The notes beneath the pieces were generated by a model. That model was not told the DNA's origin, did not search any database, and worked only from the letters and a program-made list of their open reading frames with translations. Positions 1 to 5,870 of a DNA stretch of 6,346 nt are shown here, piece after piece (position 1 is the first letter of the stretch; each line of letters begins with the position of its first letter). Source of the DNA: an uncultured Faecalibacterium sp. (GTDB lineage Bacteria; Bacillota; Clostridia; Oscillospirales; Ruminococcaceae); contig CAKTFS010000056.1 of assembly GCA_934561115.1 (NCBI GenBank), forward strand, positions 1 to 6,346, written 5' to 3'. A program made the translations under genes and the position numbers.

Positions 1-1231
1 GATCGCCGCGCCGCCCAGCAAAAGCATGGCGCACCGCGCCGTGCTGTGCGCCGCGCTGGCTGTGGGGCGCTCCCACATCACCCATCTGGAATTCAGCAAG
101 GACATCTCCGCCACCCTGTCCGCTGCCGCGCAGCTGTGCGCCGCCGTGGATACCGGCGCGGACGATGCCCGGGTAGAGGGGCTTGGGCATTTTCTGCCCC
201 TGACCGCCCCGGTGGACTGCTGCGAAAGCGGCAGCACCCTGCGGTTTTTGATCCCCATCGCCAGCCTGACCGGCCAGCCGGTCACCTTTACCGGGCGCGG
301 GCGGCTGATGGAACGTCCACAATCTGTATACGAAACGTTATATCGTGAGCAGAATCTACGGTTCGAGCAGTCCTCTGCCGGGCTGACCGTGGAGGGCGCA
401 CTGACCCCCGGGGACTACCGGCTGGCAGGCAATGTGTCCAGCCAGTTCATCAGCGGGCTGCTGTTCGCGCTGCCGCTGCTGCCCGGGGACAGCCAGCTGC
501 ACCTCATCCCCCCGGTGGAGAGCCGCAGCTACATCGACATGACCCGCGCCGTGCAGGCCGCCTTTGGGGTGCACAGCCGCTGGCTGGACGAAACCACCCT
601 GCTGCTGCCGGGCGGGCAGCAGTACCGCCCCTGCGACTACAACGTGGAGGGCGATTACAGTCAGGCCGCTTTCCCGGCGGTGCTGGGCGCGGTGTGCGGC
701 GGGGTGACCATCACCGGCCTTGCGCCGGACACCCTGCAGGGCGATGCCGCCATTCTGGACATCCTGCGCCGGTGCGGCGCGGTGTTCACCCGCACGGGTG
801 ACAGCGTCACCTTTGCAAAAGCGCCCCTGCATGGGGTGGACATCGACCTTGCGGACTGCCCCGACCTTGGCCCCGTGCTGATGGTGCTGGGTCTGCTGTG
901 CGAGGGCACCACCGTCATCCGCAACGCCGAGCGGCTGCGCTTGAAGGAGAGCGACCGCATCGCGGCTATGGAGGCCGAGCTGCGCGCCTGCGGCGGCGTG
1001 CTGGAAAGCGACGGCGGCACCATCACGGTGCATGGCTGTGCCGGGCGTCTGCACGCCCCTGCCGCGCCCCTGCACGGCCACAACGACCACCGGGTGGTCA
1101 TGAGCCTTGCGGTGCTGGCCGCAGCCGCCGCACTGCCCCTGACCGTGGACGATGCCGAAGCCATCCAGAAGAGCTGGCCCGGCTTTTTTGCAGATGCAGC
1201 GCCGCTTGGCGTGGAGGTAGAAGATGCTTGA
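1..1231 (+). CDS. aroA: 3-phosphoshikimate 1-carboxyvinyltransferase (EPSP synthase), 5' end outside the window
   Basis: Cytosolic enzyme of the shikimate pathway that joins phosphoenolpyruvate to shikimate-3-phosphate. The frame is open from base 2 and reads IAAPPSKSMAHR, the family's N-terminal substrate-binding motif, so the ATG at 26 is an internal Met and the true start lies upstream. Counting from that Met, the family landmarks are ESGSTLR (67-73), RLMERP (93-98), SSQFISGLL (138-146), VEGDYSQAAF (207-216), the catalytic Asp in CPDLGP (D280), LKESDRI (306-312), DHR (354-356) and a C-terminal QKSWPGFF Lys (K382). By family alignment these match E. coli K22, R124, D313, E341/R344, H385/R386 and K411, so the enzyme should be active. 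About 409 residues are visible against roughly 420-430 in the family, so only a few are missing. It is the first visible gene of the aroA-tyrA-regulator operon. Codons 96-112 are oddly AT-rich (see the entry at 311-361). Confidence 0.96.
   Translation, partial: IAAPPSKSMAHRAVLCAALAVGRSHITHLEFSKDISATLSAAAQLCAAVDTGADDARVEGLGHFLPLTAPVDCCESGSTLRFLIPIASLTGQPVTFTGRGRLMERPQSVYETLYREQNLRFEQSSAGLTVEGALTPGDYRLAGNVSSQFISGLLFALPLLPGDSQLHLIPPVESRSYIDMTRAVQAAFGVHSRWLDETTLLLPGGQQYRPCDYNVEGDYSQAAFPAVLGAVCGGVTITGLAPDTLQGDAAILDILRRCGAVFTRTGDSVTFAKAPLHGVDIDLADCPDLGPVLMVLGLLCEGTTVIRNAERLRLKESDRIAAMEAELRACGGVLESDGGTITVHGCAGRLHAPAAPLHGHNDHRVVMSLAVLAAAAALPLTVDDAEAIQKSWPGFFADAAPLGVEVEDA
311..361 (+). other. AT-rich codon patch inside aroA
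   Basis: These 17 in-frame codons, residues E96 to R112 counted from the Met at 26, use GAA, CGT, CCA, CAA, TCT, GTA, TTA, TAT, AAT and CTA. The surrounding genes strongly prefer GAG, CGC, CCC, CAG, AGC, GTG, CTG, TAC and AAC. By hand count 22 of 51 bases are G or C, far below the flanks. The protein is ordinary for an EPSP synthase and includes the conserved Arg of MERP, so the difference appears synonymous. Both edges are sharp. Long antisense and off-frame open frames that run through the flanks end in this patch (for example TAG on the minus strand at 356-358). The cause is not visible: local recombination, selection on a nucleotide signal, or an artificial change are all possible. Confidence 0.7.
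1213..1217 (+). promoter_or_regulatory. Ribosome binding site of tyrA inside the aroA end
   Basis: GGAGG lies 6 nt before the ATG at 1224. It is inside the last codons of aroA and fixes the tyrA start, giving an 8-nt overlap (1224-1231) with the aroA stop TGA at 1229-1231. This arrangement suggests translational coupling. Confidence 0.85.
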
Positions 1232-2087
1232 TAAAACAAAACGTTATCTCGTAGTGGGTCTGGGTCTGCTGGGCGGCAAGTACGCGCTGGAGCTGACCCG
1301 CGCCGGCTTCCATGTGGACGGCATCAACCGCAGCGAGGGACACTTGCAGTATGCGCTGGAGCACGGTTATATCGCCGGCGGCAAGACCCATGATTTTGAG
1401 GACCTTGTCCGGCAGGCCGACCATATCATCTTTGGCCTGTACCCCACCGCGCTGCTGGACTGGTTCCGCACCTACGGTTCCCTGCTCAAGCCCGGGTGCA
1501 TCTTTACAGATGTTTCCGGCGTCAAGACCGGCCTTGTGGAGCCGGTGCAGGCGCTGTGCCCGGCGGGGGTGGAGTTCATCGCCAGCCACCCCATGGCCGG
1601 CCGCGAGACCTCCAGCGTAGAGCACGCCGCCGAGGTGAATTTTGCCCCGGCAAACTTCATCATCACCCCCACCGAGAAGAACACCCCGGCGGGCATCCAG
1701 TGGGCAAAGGAGCTGGCCGAGGTGCTGGGCTTCAAGCACATCTGCACCCTGACGGTGCAGGAGCACGACCGGATGATCGGCTATGTCAGCCAGCTGTGCC
1801 ACGCCATCGCCGTAAGCCTGATGTGCGCCAACGACAACACCTCGCTGTGCGAGTACACCGGCGACTCCTTCCGCGATCTGACCCGCATTGCACGCATCAA
1901 CGATAAAATGTGGGCGGAGCTGTTTTTGTGGAACAAGCAGAACCTGATCAGCGAGATCGACCAGTTCGATTCTGCCTTACAGGAGATGCGCGCCGCCCTT
2001 GTGGCAGACGACCGGGACAAGCTGGAACAGATGTTCCGCCTTTCCACCCAGCGCCGCGCCGCCTTTGACAAAAAGCTGCCGGAATAA
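1224..2087 (+). CDS. tyrA: Prephenate dehydrogenase family protein (TyrA), short form
   Basis: Oxidative decarboxylation of prephenate (or arogenate) on the way to tyrosine; cytosolic. The 287-residue protein has an N-terminal Rossmann fold with GLGLLGG (12-18), then DVSGVK (96-101), the family's SHPMAGRE segment (121-128, with the active-site His122), HD at 181-182, SQLCH (189-193, second conserved His) and GDSFRDLTRIA (213-223) in the helical dimerisation domain. It ends after the core fold and lacks the C-terminal ACT domain found in Bacillus-type TyrA, so direct ACT-mediated tyrosine feedback is not expected. At the end of the second beta strand it has N35-R36-S37 where NAD-dependent members usually carry Asp, which hints at NADP use (inference). 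Whether prephenate or arogenate is preferred cannot be read from the sequence. The start is supported by GGAGG at 1213-1217 and overlaps aroA by 8 nt. Confidence 0.95.
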   Translation: MLDKTKRYLVVGLGLLGGKYALELTRAGFHVDGINRSEGHLQYALEHGYIAGGKTHDFEDLVRQADHIIFGLYPTALLDWFRTYGSLLKPGCIFTDVSGVKTGLVEPVQALCPAGVEFIASHPMAGRETSSVEHAAEVNFAPANFIITPTEKNTPAGIQWAKELAEVLGFKHICTLTVQEHDRMIGYVSQLCHAIAVSLMCANDNTSLCEYTGDSFRDLTRIARINDKMWAELFLWNKQNLISEIDQFDSALQEMRAALVADDRDKLEQMFRLSTQRRAAFDKKLPE

Positions 2088-2095
2088 ACCGTGAC

Positions 2096-2100
2096 GGAGG
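2096..2100 (+). promoter_or_regulatory. Ribosome binding site of the WYL regulator
   Basis: GGAGG lies 9 nt before the ATG at 2110, in the 22-nt gap after the tyrA stop. The gap shows no promoter or terminator, so the regulator is probably read from the aroA-tyrA transcript. Confidence 0.8.
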
Positions 2101-2109
2101 TATTGCCCC

Positions 2110-3066
2110 ATGCCCAAGCAGGAAGGACAGAAATCCAAGCTGGTAACGCTGCTGCGCATCCTTGAGCAGCGCACCGACGAGAACCACCGCCTGAACGTGC
2201 CCCAGCTGGTGCAGCTGCTGGAAAATCAGGGCATTCTGGCCGAGCGCAAGAGCATTTACAGCGATATCGACACCCTGCGCAGTCTGGGCTACGACATCCA
2301 GCTGCAGCGCGGGCGCGGCGGCGGGTACTGGATGGCCAGCCGTGCATTCGAGCTTTCGGAACTGAAGCTGCTGGTGGATGCGGTACAGTCCAGCAGTGTC
2401 ATCTCGGCGCGCACCAGCAAGCGCATCATCCACAAGCTGGAGGCCCTCTGCTCCGACTACGAGGGCACCCAATTGCAGCGTCAGGTGTATGTGGACGGCC
2501 GTCCCAAGACCGACAGCCAGACCCTTTTGTACAGCATCGACGCGCTGCACACCGCCATCAACCGGGGGTGTCTGGTGCAGTTCCGCTACAAGGGCAGCAG
2601 CGCCGTGCGCACCGTAAGCCCGTGGCAGCTTGCGTGGGAAAACGGCTGCTATTATCTGATCGCCTATCAGGACGAAAAAGCGCCCCCGGTGCGCCACTAC
2701 CGGGTGGACCGGATGGCCGGGGTGCTGGTGCTGGACGAGCCGCGCCGGGGCAAAGAGTTCTTCCGCACCTTCGATCTGCCCGCCTACCTGCGCAAGCACT
2801 TCAACATGTTCGGCGGTACCGAGTACCGGGTCACCCTGCGGTGCGCTGCCGACCTTGACCCGGTCATGCGGGAGCGCTTTGGCCGCGAGCCGGTGTTCTG
2901 CCCGGAGGACGCGGAGCACTTCCACTTTGACGTGCCCATCTGCGTCAGCCAGCAGTTTTTTGGCTGGGTGTGCGGCTTTGGCGGCAAGGTAGAGGTCACC
3001 GCCCCCGCCGCCGTCCGCGCCCAGCTGCACGAGATGGTGCAGAGCCTTGCGGAGCAGCATGAATAA
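2110..3066 (+). CDS. WYL-domain transcriptional regulator with N-terminal helix-turn-helix
   Basis: Probable DNA-binding regulator of 318 residues. Residues about 8-75 form a DeoR/HTH_11-like winged helix: KLVTLLRILEQ, a recognition region around ERKSIYSDIDTLRSLGYDI (45-63), and a Gly-rich wing RGRGGGYWM (67-75). Residues about 137-210 are the WYL domain, with SPWQLAWENGCYYLIAY (170-186; YYL takes the WYL position) and RHYRVDRM (195-202), the basic stretch that in this family contacts a ligand, often a nucleic acid or nucleotide. Residues about 235-318 resemble the C-terminal WCX extension. It follows tyrA by 22 nt and precedes a strong terminator, so it is the last gene of the operon. Control of the aromatic genes is possible but not shown; such regulators often act elsewhere. 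The family call is secure; the target and ligand are unknown. Confidence 0.92.
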   Translation: MPKQEGQKSKLVTLLRILEQRTDENHRLNVPQLVQLLENQGILAERKSIYSDIDTLRSLGYDIQLQRGRGGGYWMASRAFELSELKLLVDAVQSSSVISARTSKRIIHKLEALCSDYEGTQLQRQVYVDGRPKTDSQTLLYSIDALHTAINRGCLVQFRYKGSSAVRTVSPWQLAWENGCYYLIAYQDEKAPPVRHYRVDRMAGVLVLDEPRRGKEFFRTFDLPAYLRKHFNMFGGTEYRVTLRCAADLDPVMRERFGREPVFCPEDAEHFHFDVPICVSQQFFGWVCGFGGKVEVTAPAAVRAQLHEMVQSLAEQHE

Positions 3067-3072
3067 ATAGAA

Positions 3073-3116
3073 AGGGTTCCAGAAACGCCTGCGGGCGTTT
3101 CTGGAACCCTCTTTTA
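3073..3116 (+). terminator. Rho-independent terminator, probably bidirectional, between convergent genes
   Basis: A perfect 17-bp stem (3073-3089 with 3094-3110) closes on the loop TGCG and is followed on the plus strand by CTTTTATAATAATTTTT. It starts 6 nt after the regulator's stop. On the minus strand it lies 19 nt past the stop of the AAA gene and is followed by the T-rich stretch TTCTATTTATTC, so it can serve both convergent units, more strongly the plus-strand one. Confidence 0.93.
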
Positions 3117-3129
3117 TAATAATTTTTCC

Positions 3130-5181
3130 TTATTCCTCAAATTCCAGATCGCTGGGCTGGATGAGGTCAAGGGAAGCGGCGGGCTCGGCGATGAGGCGGC
3201 GGCTCTGGTTGAAGATGGCCTTTTCCAGCGTGTTGCGCGCCAGACGGCCATTGCCGGCGGTGCGGCTGTCCAGCGCCTGACGGCGCTTGTAGTAGCCCAG
3301 CAGCGGGAAGGTGCAGCCCTCGGCAAGGCGGTAGCCTTTGCCCTTGGCCAGCACGGTGGTAATGTCCAGCAGCTCGTCCGCCGTATAGTCCGGGAACTCG
3401 ATCTTGTTGGGGAAGCGGCTGGCAAGGCCGCTGTTGGCGGTGAGGAACACCTCCATCTCCTTGGTATAGCCCGCAAGGATGACCACCAGCTCGTCCCGGT
3501 GATCCTCCATGCCCTTTACAAGGGTGTCGATGGCTTCCAGCCCGAAACTGTCCTGCTGGCCGCGGTACAGGCTGTAGGCCTCGTCAATGAACAAAACGCC
3601 CCCCAGTGCGCTTTCGATGACGCTGTTGGTCAGCGGGGCGGTGTGGCCGGTGTAACGCCCCACAAGGTCGGCGCGGGTCACCTCCACCAGCTGCCCGCCC
3701 TTGAGCGCGCCGATGGCCTTGAGGTACTTTGCCACCAGCCGGGCAATGGTGGTCTTGCCGGTGCCGGGGTTGCCGGTAAAGATCATGTGCATGGACAGGC
3801 TTGCGGTCTTGAAGCCCGCCGCCGCGCGGCGCTGCTGCACCTGTAAATTGTCTGCCAGACCGAACACATACTCCTTGACCGGGGCAAGCCCCACCAGCGC
3901 ATCCAGCTCGGCGCGGATCTGCTCCACTGCGCCGGTGTAGGCCGCCGGCAGCAGGCTGAACAGGTCTGCCGGGGCGGCACCGTTCAGCGCAAATTGCAGC
4001 CCCTCGGGCGCGGCGGTCAGCGCCACCGTGCCGGACAGCTTTGCATCGGTCTGCAAACAATACTCGCTCAGGGCGCGGAAGATGCGCTCGCAACAGTCTG
4101 CCAACCCCTCTGCGCCCTTTTCTTTAGAGCACTGCGCCGCCACATAGTCCCGTACATCCGCCCCGGCGGTAAGGGTCAGCCCCAGACGGCTGTTCACCCG
4201 CTGCGCCAGCGCGTTCAGCTGCTGCGCCGCCAGCGCAGCCAGCGCTTCCGGGGTAAAGGGGGCGGTCTGGCATACATCCCCTACCGCCGCCACAAAGGAC
4301 GCGCCGAACTTATCTGCCAGCGCCTCCCGTCCCTTGCGGGAGAAGAAGATCAGGTACTTGCCGCAGGGGTCGATGCGGCTCACTGCGCCGGGGGCAAGCG
4401 CCGTACCGGCTTCCACCAGAATGCCCTCCTTGTTCACCAGATACCGGCTGGACAGGGGCGCACTGCCCTTGACCGCGAGGTCGGAGAGGATGCGCAGAAA
4501 GCCGGGGTGGCAGCTCTCGTAGTGCTCAAACACCACGATCTCGCCCGGGGCGTGCAGGGCGGCGTAAAGGTCCTGCAAAAACAGCTTTTCCGCGCCGGGG
4601 TCGGGGTAGAGCGCCAGGTCCATCACCGCCATCCGGTCGCTTTGCAGCAGCCCCCGCGCCGCCATGATGCGGGCGGTCTCGGCCAGCGCAAAGTGCCGCC
4701 CCGTGCCCGGTGCGCCCCACAGCAGGATCACGTTGCGGGCGGCTGCGCCCTCGGTGCCCAGCACAAAGGGGCGGCGCATTGCCCGCACCACGCTGTCCAC
4801 AAAGGCATCCTGCCCGAGGACGGTCTTTTTCACCTCGGCGGCAAGGCCTTCAAAGCTGCCCAGCTGCTCCGGTTTTGTGTCTGCCGTGCCCTTTGCCAGC
4901 AAGCCCTCGGCTTCCATCTCCCGCAGCATCTGACGGCTGTCCTCCAGCGCCGTCTGCACCCCGGCATCCTGCGCTTTCAGCCGGGCGTTCTGCTGCTTGA
5001 GCATTTCGTCCAGCTGCTTTTGCTGTTCCAGCAGCGCCGCGTTCAGGTCCGGCAGGCCGCTGCCCGCCGGTTTTTCGGACTGCGGCTTTTCCGGCTGCGG
5101 CTGTGCGCCGCCGAACTTCAGTTTGCCGCCCGCGCCGAACACGCCGTTCATCAAGCTTTCCCAATCATCGGTATATGCCAT
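3130..5181 (-). CDS. Double AAA+ protein: degenerate Clp-D2-like module plus CbbX/SpoVK-type ATPase
   Basis: Protein of 683 residues from the ATG at 5181. Residues 28-45 are Pro/Gln/Lys-rich, and about 46-92 look like a Gln/Glu/Leu coiled coil. The first AAA module (about 110-300) resembles the Clp/Hsp100 second domain: LGQD (122-125), GAPGTGRH (156-163) in place of GxxGxGK[ST], and IVVFEHYESCHP (215-226) in place of a Clp-type hhhhDExEKAHP. The Walker Lys, the following Thr/Ser and the Walker B DE are thus changed, so ATP hydrolysis there is unlikely. The second module (about 425-668) is intact: GNPGTGKTT (470-478), pore-loop-like GRYTGHTA (508-515), VLFIDEAY (529-536), a sensor 1 region VVILAGYT (566-573), arginine finger R589 in SGLASRF, and sensor 2 in GNGRLARN (643-650). 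CbbX-type relatives remodel protein complexes as hexamers; the substrate here is unknown. It has its own promoter. Family names such as SpoVK should not be taken to mean a sporulation role. Confidence 0.9.
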   Translation of the reverse strand: MAYTDDWESLMNGVFGAGGKLKFGGAQPQPEKPQSEKPAGSGLPDLNAALLEQQKQLDEMLKQQNARLKAQDAGVQTALEDSRQMLREMEAEGLLAKGTADTKPEQLGSFEGLAAEVKKTVLGQDAFVDSVVRAMRRPFVLGTEGAAARNVILLWGAPGTGRHFALAETARIMAARGLLQSDRMAVMDLALYPDPGAEKLFLQDLYAALHAPGEIVVFEHYESCHPGFLRILSDLAVKGSAPLSSRYLVNKEGILVEAGTALAPGAVSRIDPCGKYLIFFSRKGREALADKFGASFVAAVGDVCQTAPFTPEALAALAAQQLNALAQRVNSRLGLTLTAGADVRDYVAAQCSKEKGAEGLADCCERIFRALSEYCLQTDAKLSGTVALTAAPEGLQFALNGAAPADLFSLLPAAYTGAVEQIRAELDALVGLAPVKEYVFGLADNLQVQQRRAAAGFKTASLSMHMIFTGNPGTGKTTIARLVAKYLKAIGALKGGQLVEVTRADLVGRYTGHTAPLTNSVIESALGGVLFIDEAYSLYRGQQDSFGLEAIDTLVKGMEDHRDELVVILAGYTKEMEVFLTANSGLASRFPNKIEFPDYTADELLDITTVLAKGKGYRLAEGCTFPLLGYYKRRQALDSRTAGNGRLARNTLEKAIFNQSRRLIAEPAASLDLIQPSDLEFEE

Positions 5182-5189
5182 GGTGCTGC

Positions 5190-5194
5190 CCTCC
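5190..5194 (-). promoter_or_regulatory. Ribosome binding site that fixes the AAA gene start
   Basis: The minus strand reads GGAGGGCAGCACC before the ATG at 5181, an 8-nt spacing from GGAGG. An in-frame ATG at 5196 overlaps this site, and a more upstream in-frame TTG at 5241 sits in the -35 box, so 5181 is the best start. Confidence 0.85.
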
Positions 5195-5212
5195 ATCGGT
5201 GTTTTTTCTTCC

Positions 5213-5241
5213 AGTATAGTGAACTGCGCGGCATTTTGCAA
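5213..5241 (-). promoter_or_regulatory. Sigma-A type promoter of the AAA gene
   Basis: On the minus strand TTGCAA (5236-5241) and TATACT (5213-5218) are separated by exactly 17 nt. This predicts a transcript start near 5206 and a leader of about 25 nt that carries the GGAGG site. It lies downstream of the terminator of the preceding minus-strand unit, so the AAA gene appears to be transcribed separately. Confidence 0.75.
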
Positions 5242-5256
5242 GCACAGTACCGCACC

Positions 5257-5272
5257 GCAAAATCGATTTTGC
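5257..5272. promoter_or_regulatory. Perfect 16-bp palindrome upstream of the AAA promoter, candidate operator
   Basis: GCAAAATCGATTTTGC is its own reverse complement. Its centre is about 58 nt upstream of the predicted transcript start at about 5206, beyond the -35 box, which is a typical place for an activator site. No regulator is identified, and a role is inferred from symmetry and position only. Confidence 0.45.
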
Positions 5273-5315
5273 CGTTTTCTTTTTGGAAAACAGCCTGCGC
5301 GGCACTGCGGAGCAC

Positions 5316-5341
5316 AAAAAAGCTCCCCCTTTCGGGGGAGC
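5316..5341 (-). terminator. Rho-independent terminator after the small membrane protein gene
   Basis: On the minus strand an 8-bp stem GCTCCCCC/GGGGGAGC with a GAAA tetraloop is followed directly by six T. It lies 23 nt past the stop codon at 5365-5367 and ends the YcgQ-like/small-protein unit. A weaker outer pair, AGCACA (5311-5316) with TGTGCT (5353-5358), could extend the hairpin. Confidence 0.92.
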
Positions 5342-5364
5342 CAGATGGGGTCTGTGCTGTTTTC

Positions 5365-5826
5365 TCAGCCCTTGCAGCCCTGCTCCTCCCAGTCGCCGAA
5401 ATCGTTGGCATCGGCGATCTTGGTGGCATCGAACTTTCCGCTCTCGTCCTTGGGGGCAACGGCGGGGCCGGCCTCCACGGGGTTGGCGTTCGGGGCTTCG
5501 GGGTCGTACACCGGGCGCTCGGCGGCGGTCTCCGGCTGGGTCTGGGGTGCGTCCTCGACAGGGGCGGGAGCCTCCGGTGCGGCTTCCTCAGCGGCAGCTT
5601 CTGCGGCGGCATCGGCAGCCTTTGCCTCTTCCTTGGCTTCGGCTTCCGCGTAGGCTTCAGCGGTCTTTTCGGCCTCCTCGGCGTCCTTTTCAGCTTCCTC
5701 CGGGAACTCGACCTCCTCCACATGGAGCGGGTCTTTCTGGTTCAGGATCTTGTCCAGCACCACGATGGCAGCGCCGGTGACGGCCACGGCAGCAGCCGTG
5801 CCAAGAATACGGAACAGAGTTTTCAT
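5365..5826 (-). CDS. Small membrane-anchored acidic Ala/Glu/Pro-rich protein, function unknown
   Basis: I do not recognise a family for this 153-residue protein. It starts MKTLFRILG, then has one hydrophobic segment at about 7-24 that could be a membrane anchor or uncleaved signal. Residues 36-84 are almost entirely Glu, Ala, Lys and Asp (probable charged helix), 83-125 are rich in Pro and Ala, and the end (131-153) has a less repetitive, acidic stretch FDATKIADANDFGDWEE with a single Cys at 151. The K2 and R6 charges before the hydrophobic stretch favour an N-in topology, with the acidic part outside, but K26 and K31 follow it, so this is uncertain. AAGGAGG 7 nt before the ATG is a very strong ribosome binding site. 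It lies 28 nt after the YcgQ-like gene on the same strand and is followed by a terminator, so the two are likely co-transcribed. Low complexity makes homology calls unreliable. Confidence 0.8.
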   Translation of the reverse strand: MKTLFRILGTAAAVAVTGAAIVVLDKILNQKDPLHVEEVEFPEEAEKDAEEAEKTAEAYAEAEAKEEAKAADAAAEAAAEEAAPEAPAPVEDAPQTQPETAAERPVYDPEAPNANPVEAGPAVAPKDESGKFDATKIADANDFGDWEEQGCKG

Positions 5827-5833
5827 ACCAGAA

Positions 5834-5840
5834 CCTCCTT
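5834..5840 (-). promoter_or_regulatory. Strong ribosome binding site of the small membrane protein
   Basis: AAGGAGG on the minus strand lies 7 nt before the ATG at 5826, a near-perfect match to the 16S anti-Shine-Dalgarno sequence. It confirms the start and suggests high translation. Confidence 0.88.
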
Positions 5841-5845
5841 GTTAT

Positions 5846-5870
5846 AAAGAAACGTTAAGAGAACGTTACG
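5846..5870 (-). repeat. Short tandem repeat at the 3' end of the YcgQ-like gene
   Basis: The minus strand carries two near copies of an 11-nt unit, TAACGTTCTCT then TAACGTTTCTT, spanning the stop codon and running into the gap before the next ribosome binding site. Eight of 11 positions match. It is probably minor, but it is one of few AT-rich spots here. Confidence 0.35.

Noticed and set aside
356..1090. 244-codon open frame on the minus strand inside aroA
   Set aside because: It is a shadow of the clearly functional aroA frame, with no ribosome binding site and no recognisable motif.
26..1231. aroA starting at the ATG at 26
   Set aside because: The frame continues upstream with the conserved PPSKS motif that every EPSP synthase needs, so this Met is internal and the start lies outside the window.
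1948..3060. 370-codon open frame on the minus strand opposite the WYL regulator
   Set aside because: It mirrors a confirmed gene, crosses the tyrA/regulator junction and shows no domain; composition effect.
3130..5181. Calling the AAA gene spoVK or cbbX
   Set aside because: Only the C-terminal module fits that family. The N-terminal pseudo-AAA module and coiled coil are different, and there are no sporulation or Rubisco genes nearby.
3994..5847. 617-codon open frame on the plus strand
   Set aside because: It is antisense to the AAA gene, the intergenic promoter and terminator and the small membrane protein gene. Its translation is rich in Arg, Gln, His, Gly and Leu without any family motif. 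Long antisense frames are expected in such GC-rich DNA.
334..5868. AACGTTA seen four times (334, 1240, 5851, 5862) as a possible shared signal
   Set aside because: The copies lie in unrelated contexts: inside aroA, in the tyrA start codons, and twice in the tandem repeat at the end of the YcgQ-like gene. There is no common spacing to genes. Local AT-rich composition is a sufficient explanation.
5846..5870. Promoter for the small membrane protein gene around TATAAC
   Set aside because: A TATAAC-like -10 is present on the minus strand, but no reasonable -35 lies 16-18 nt upstream, and the 28-nt gap fits co-transcription with the YcgQ-like gene.
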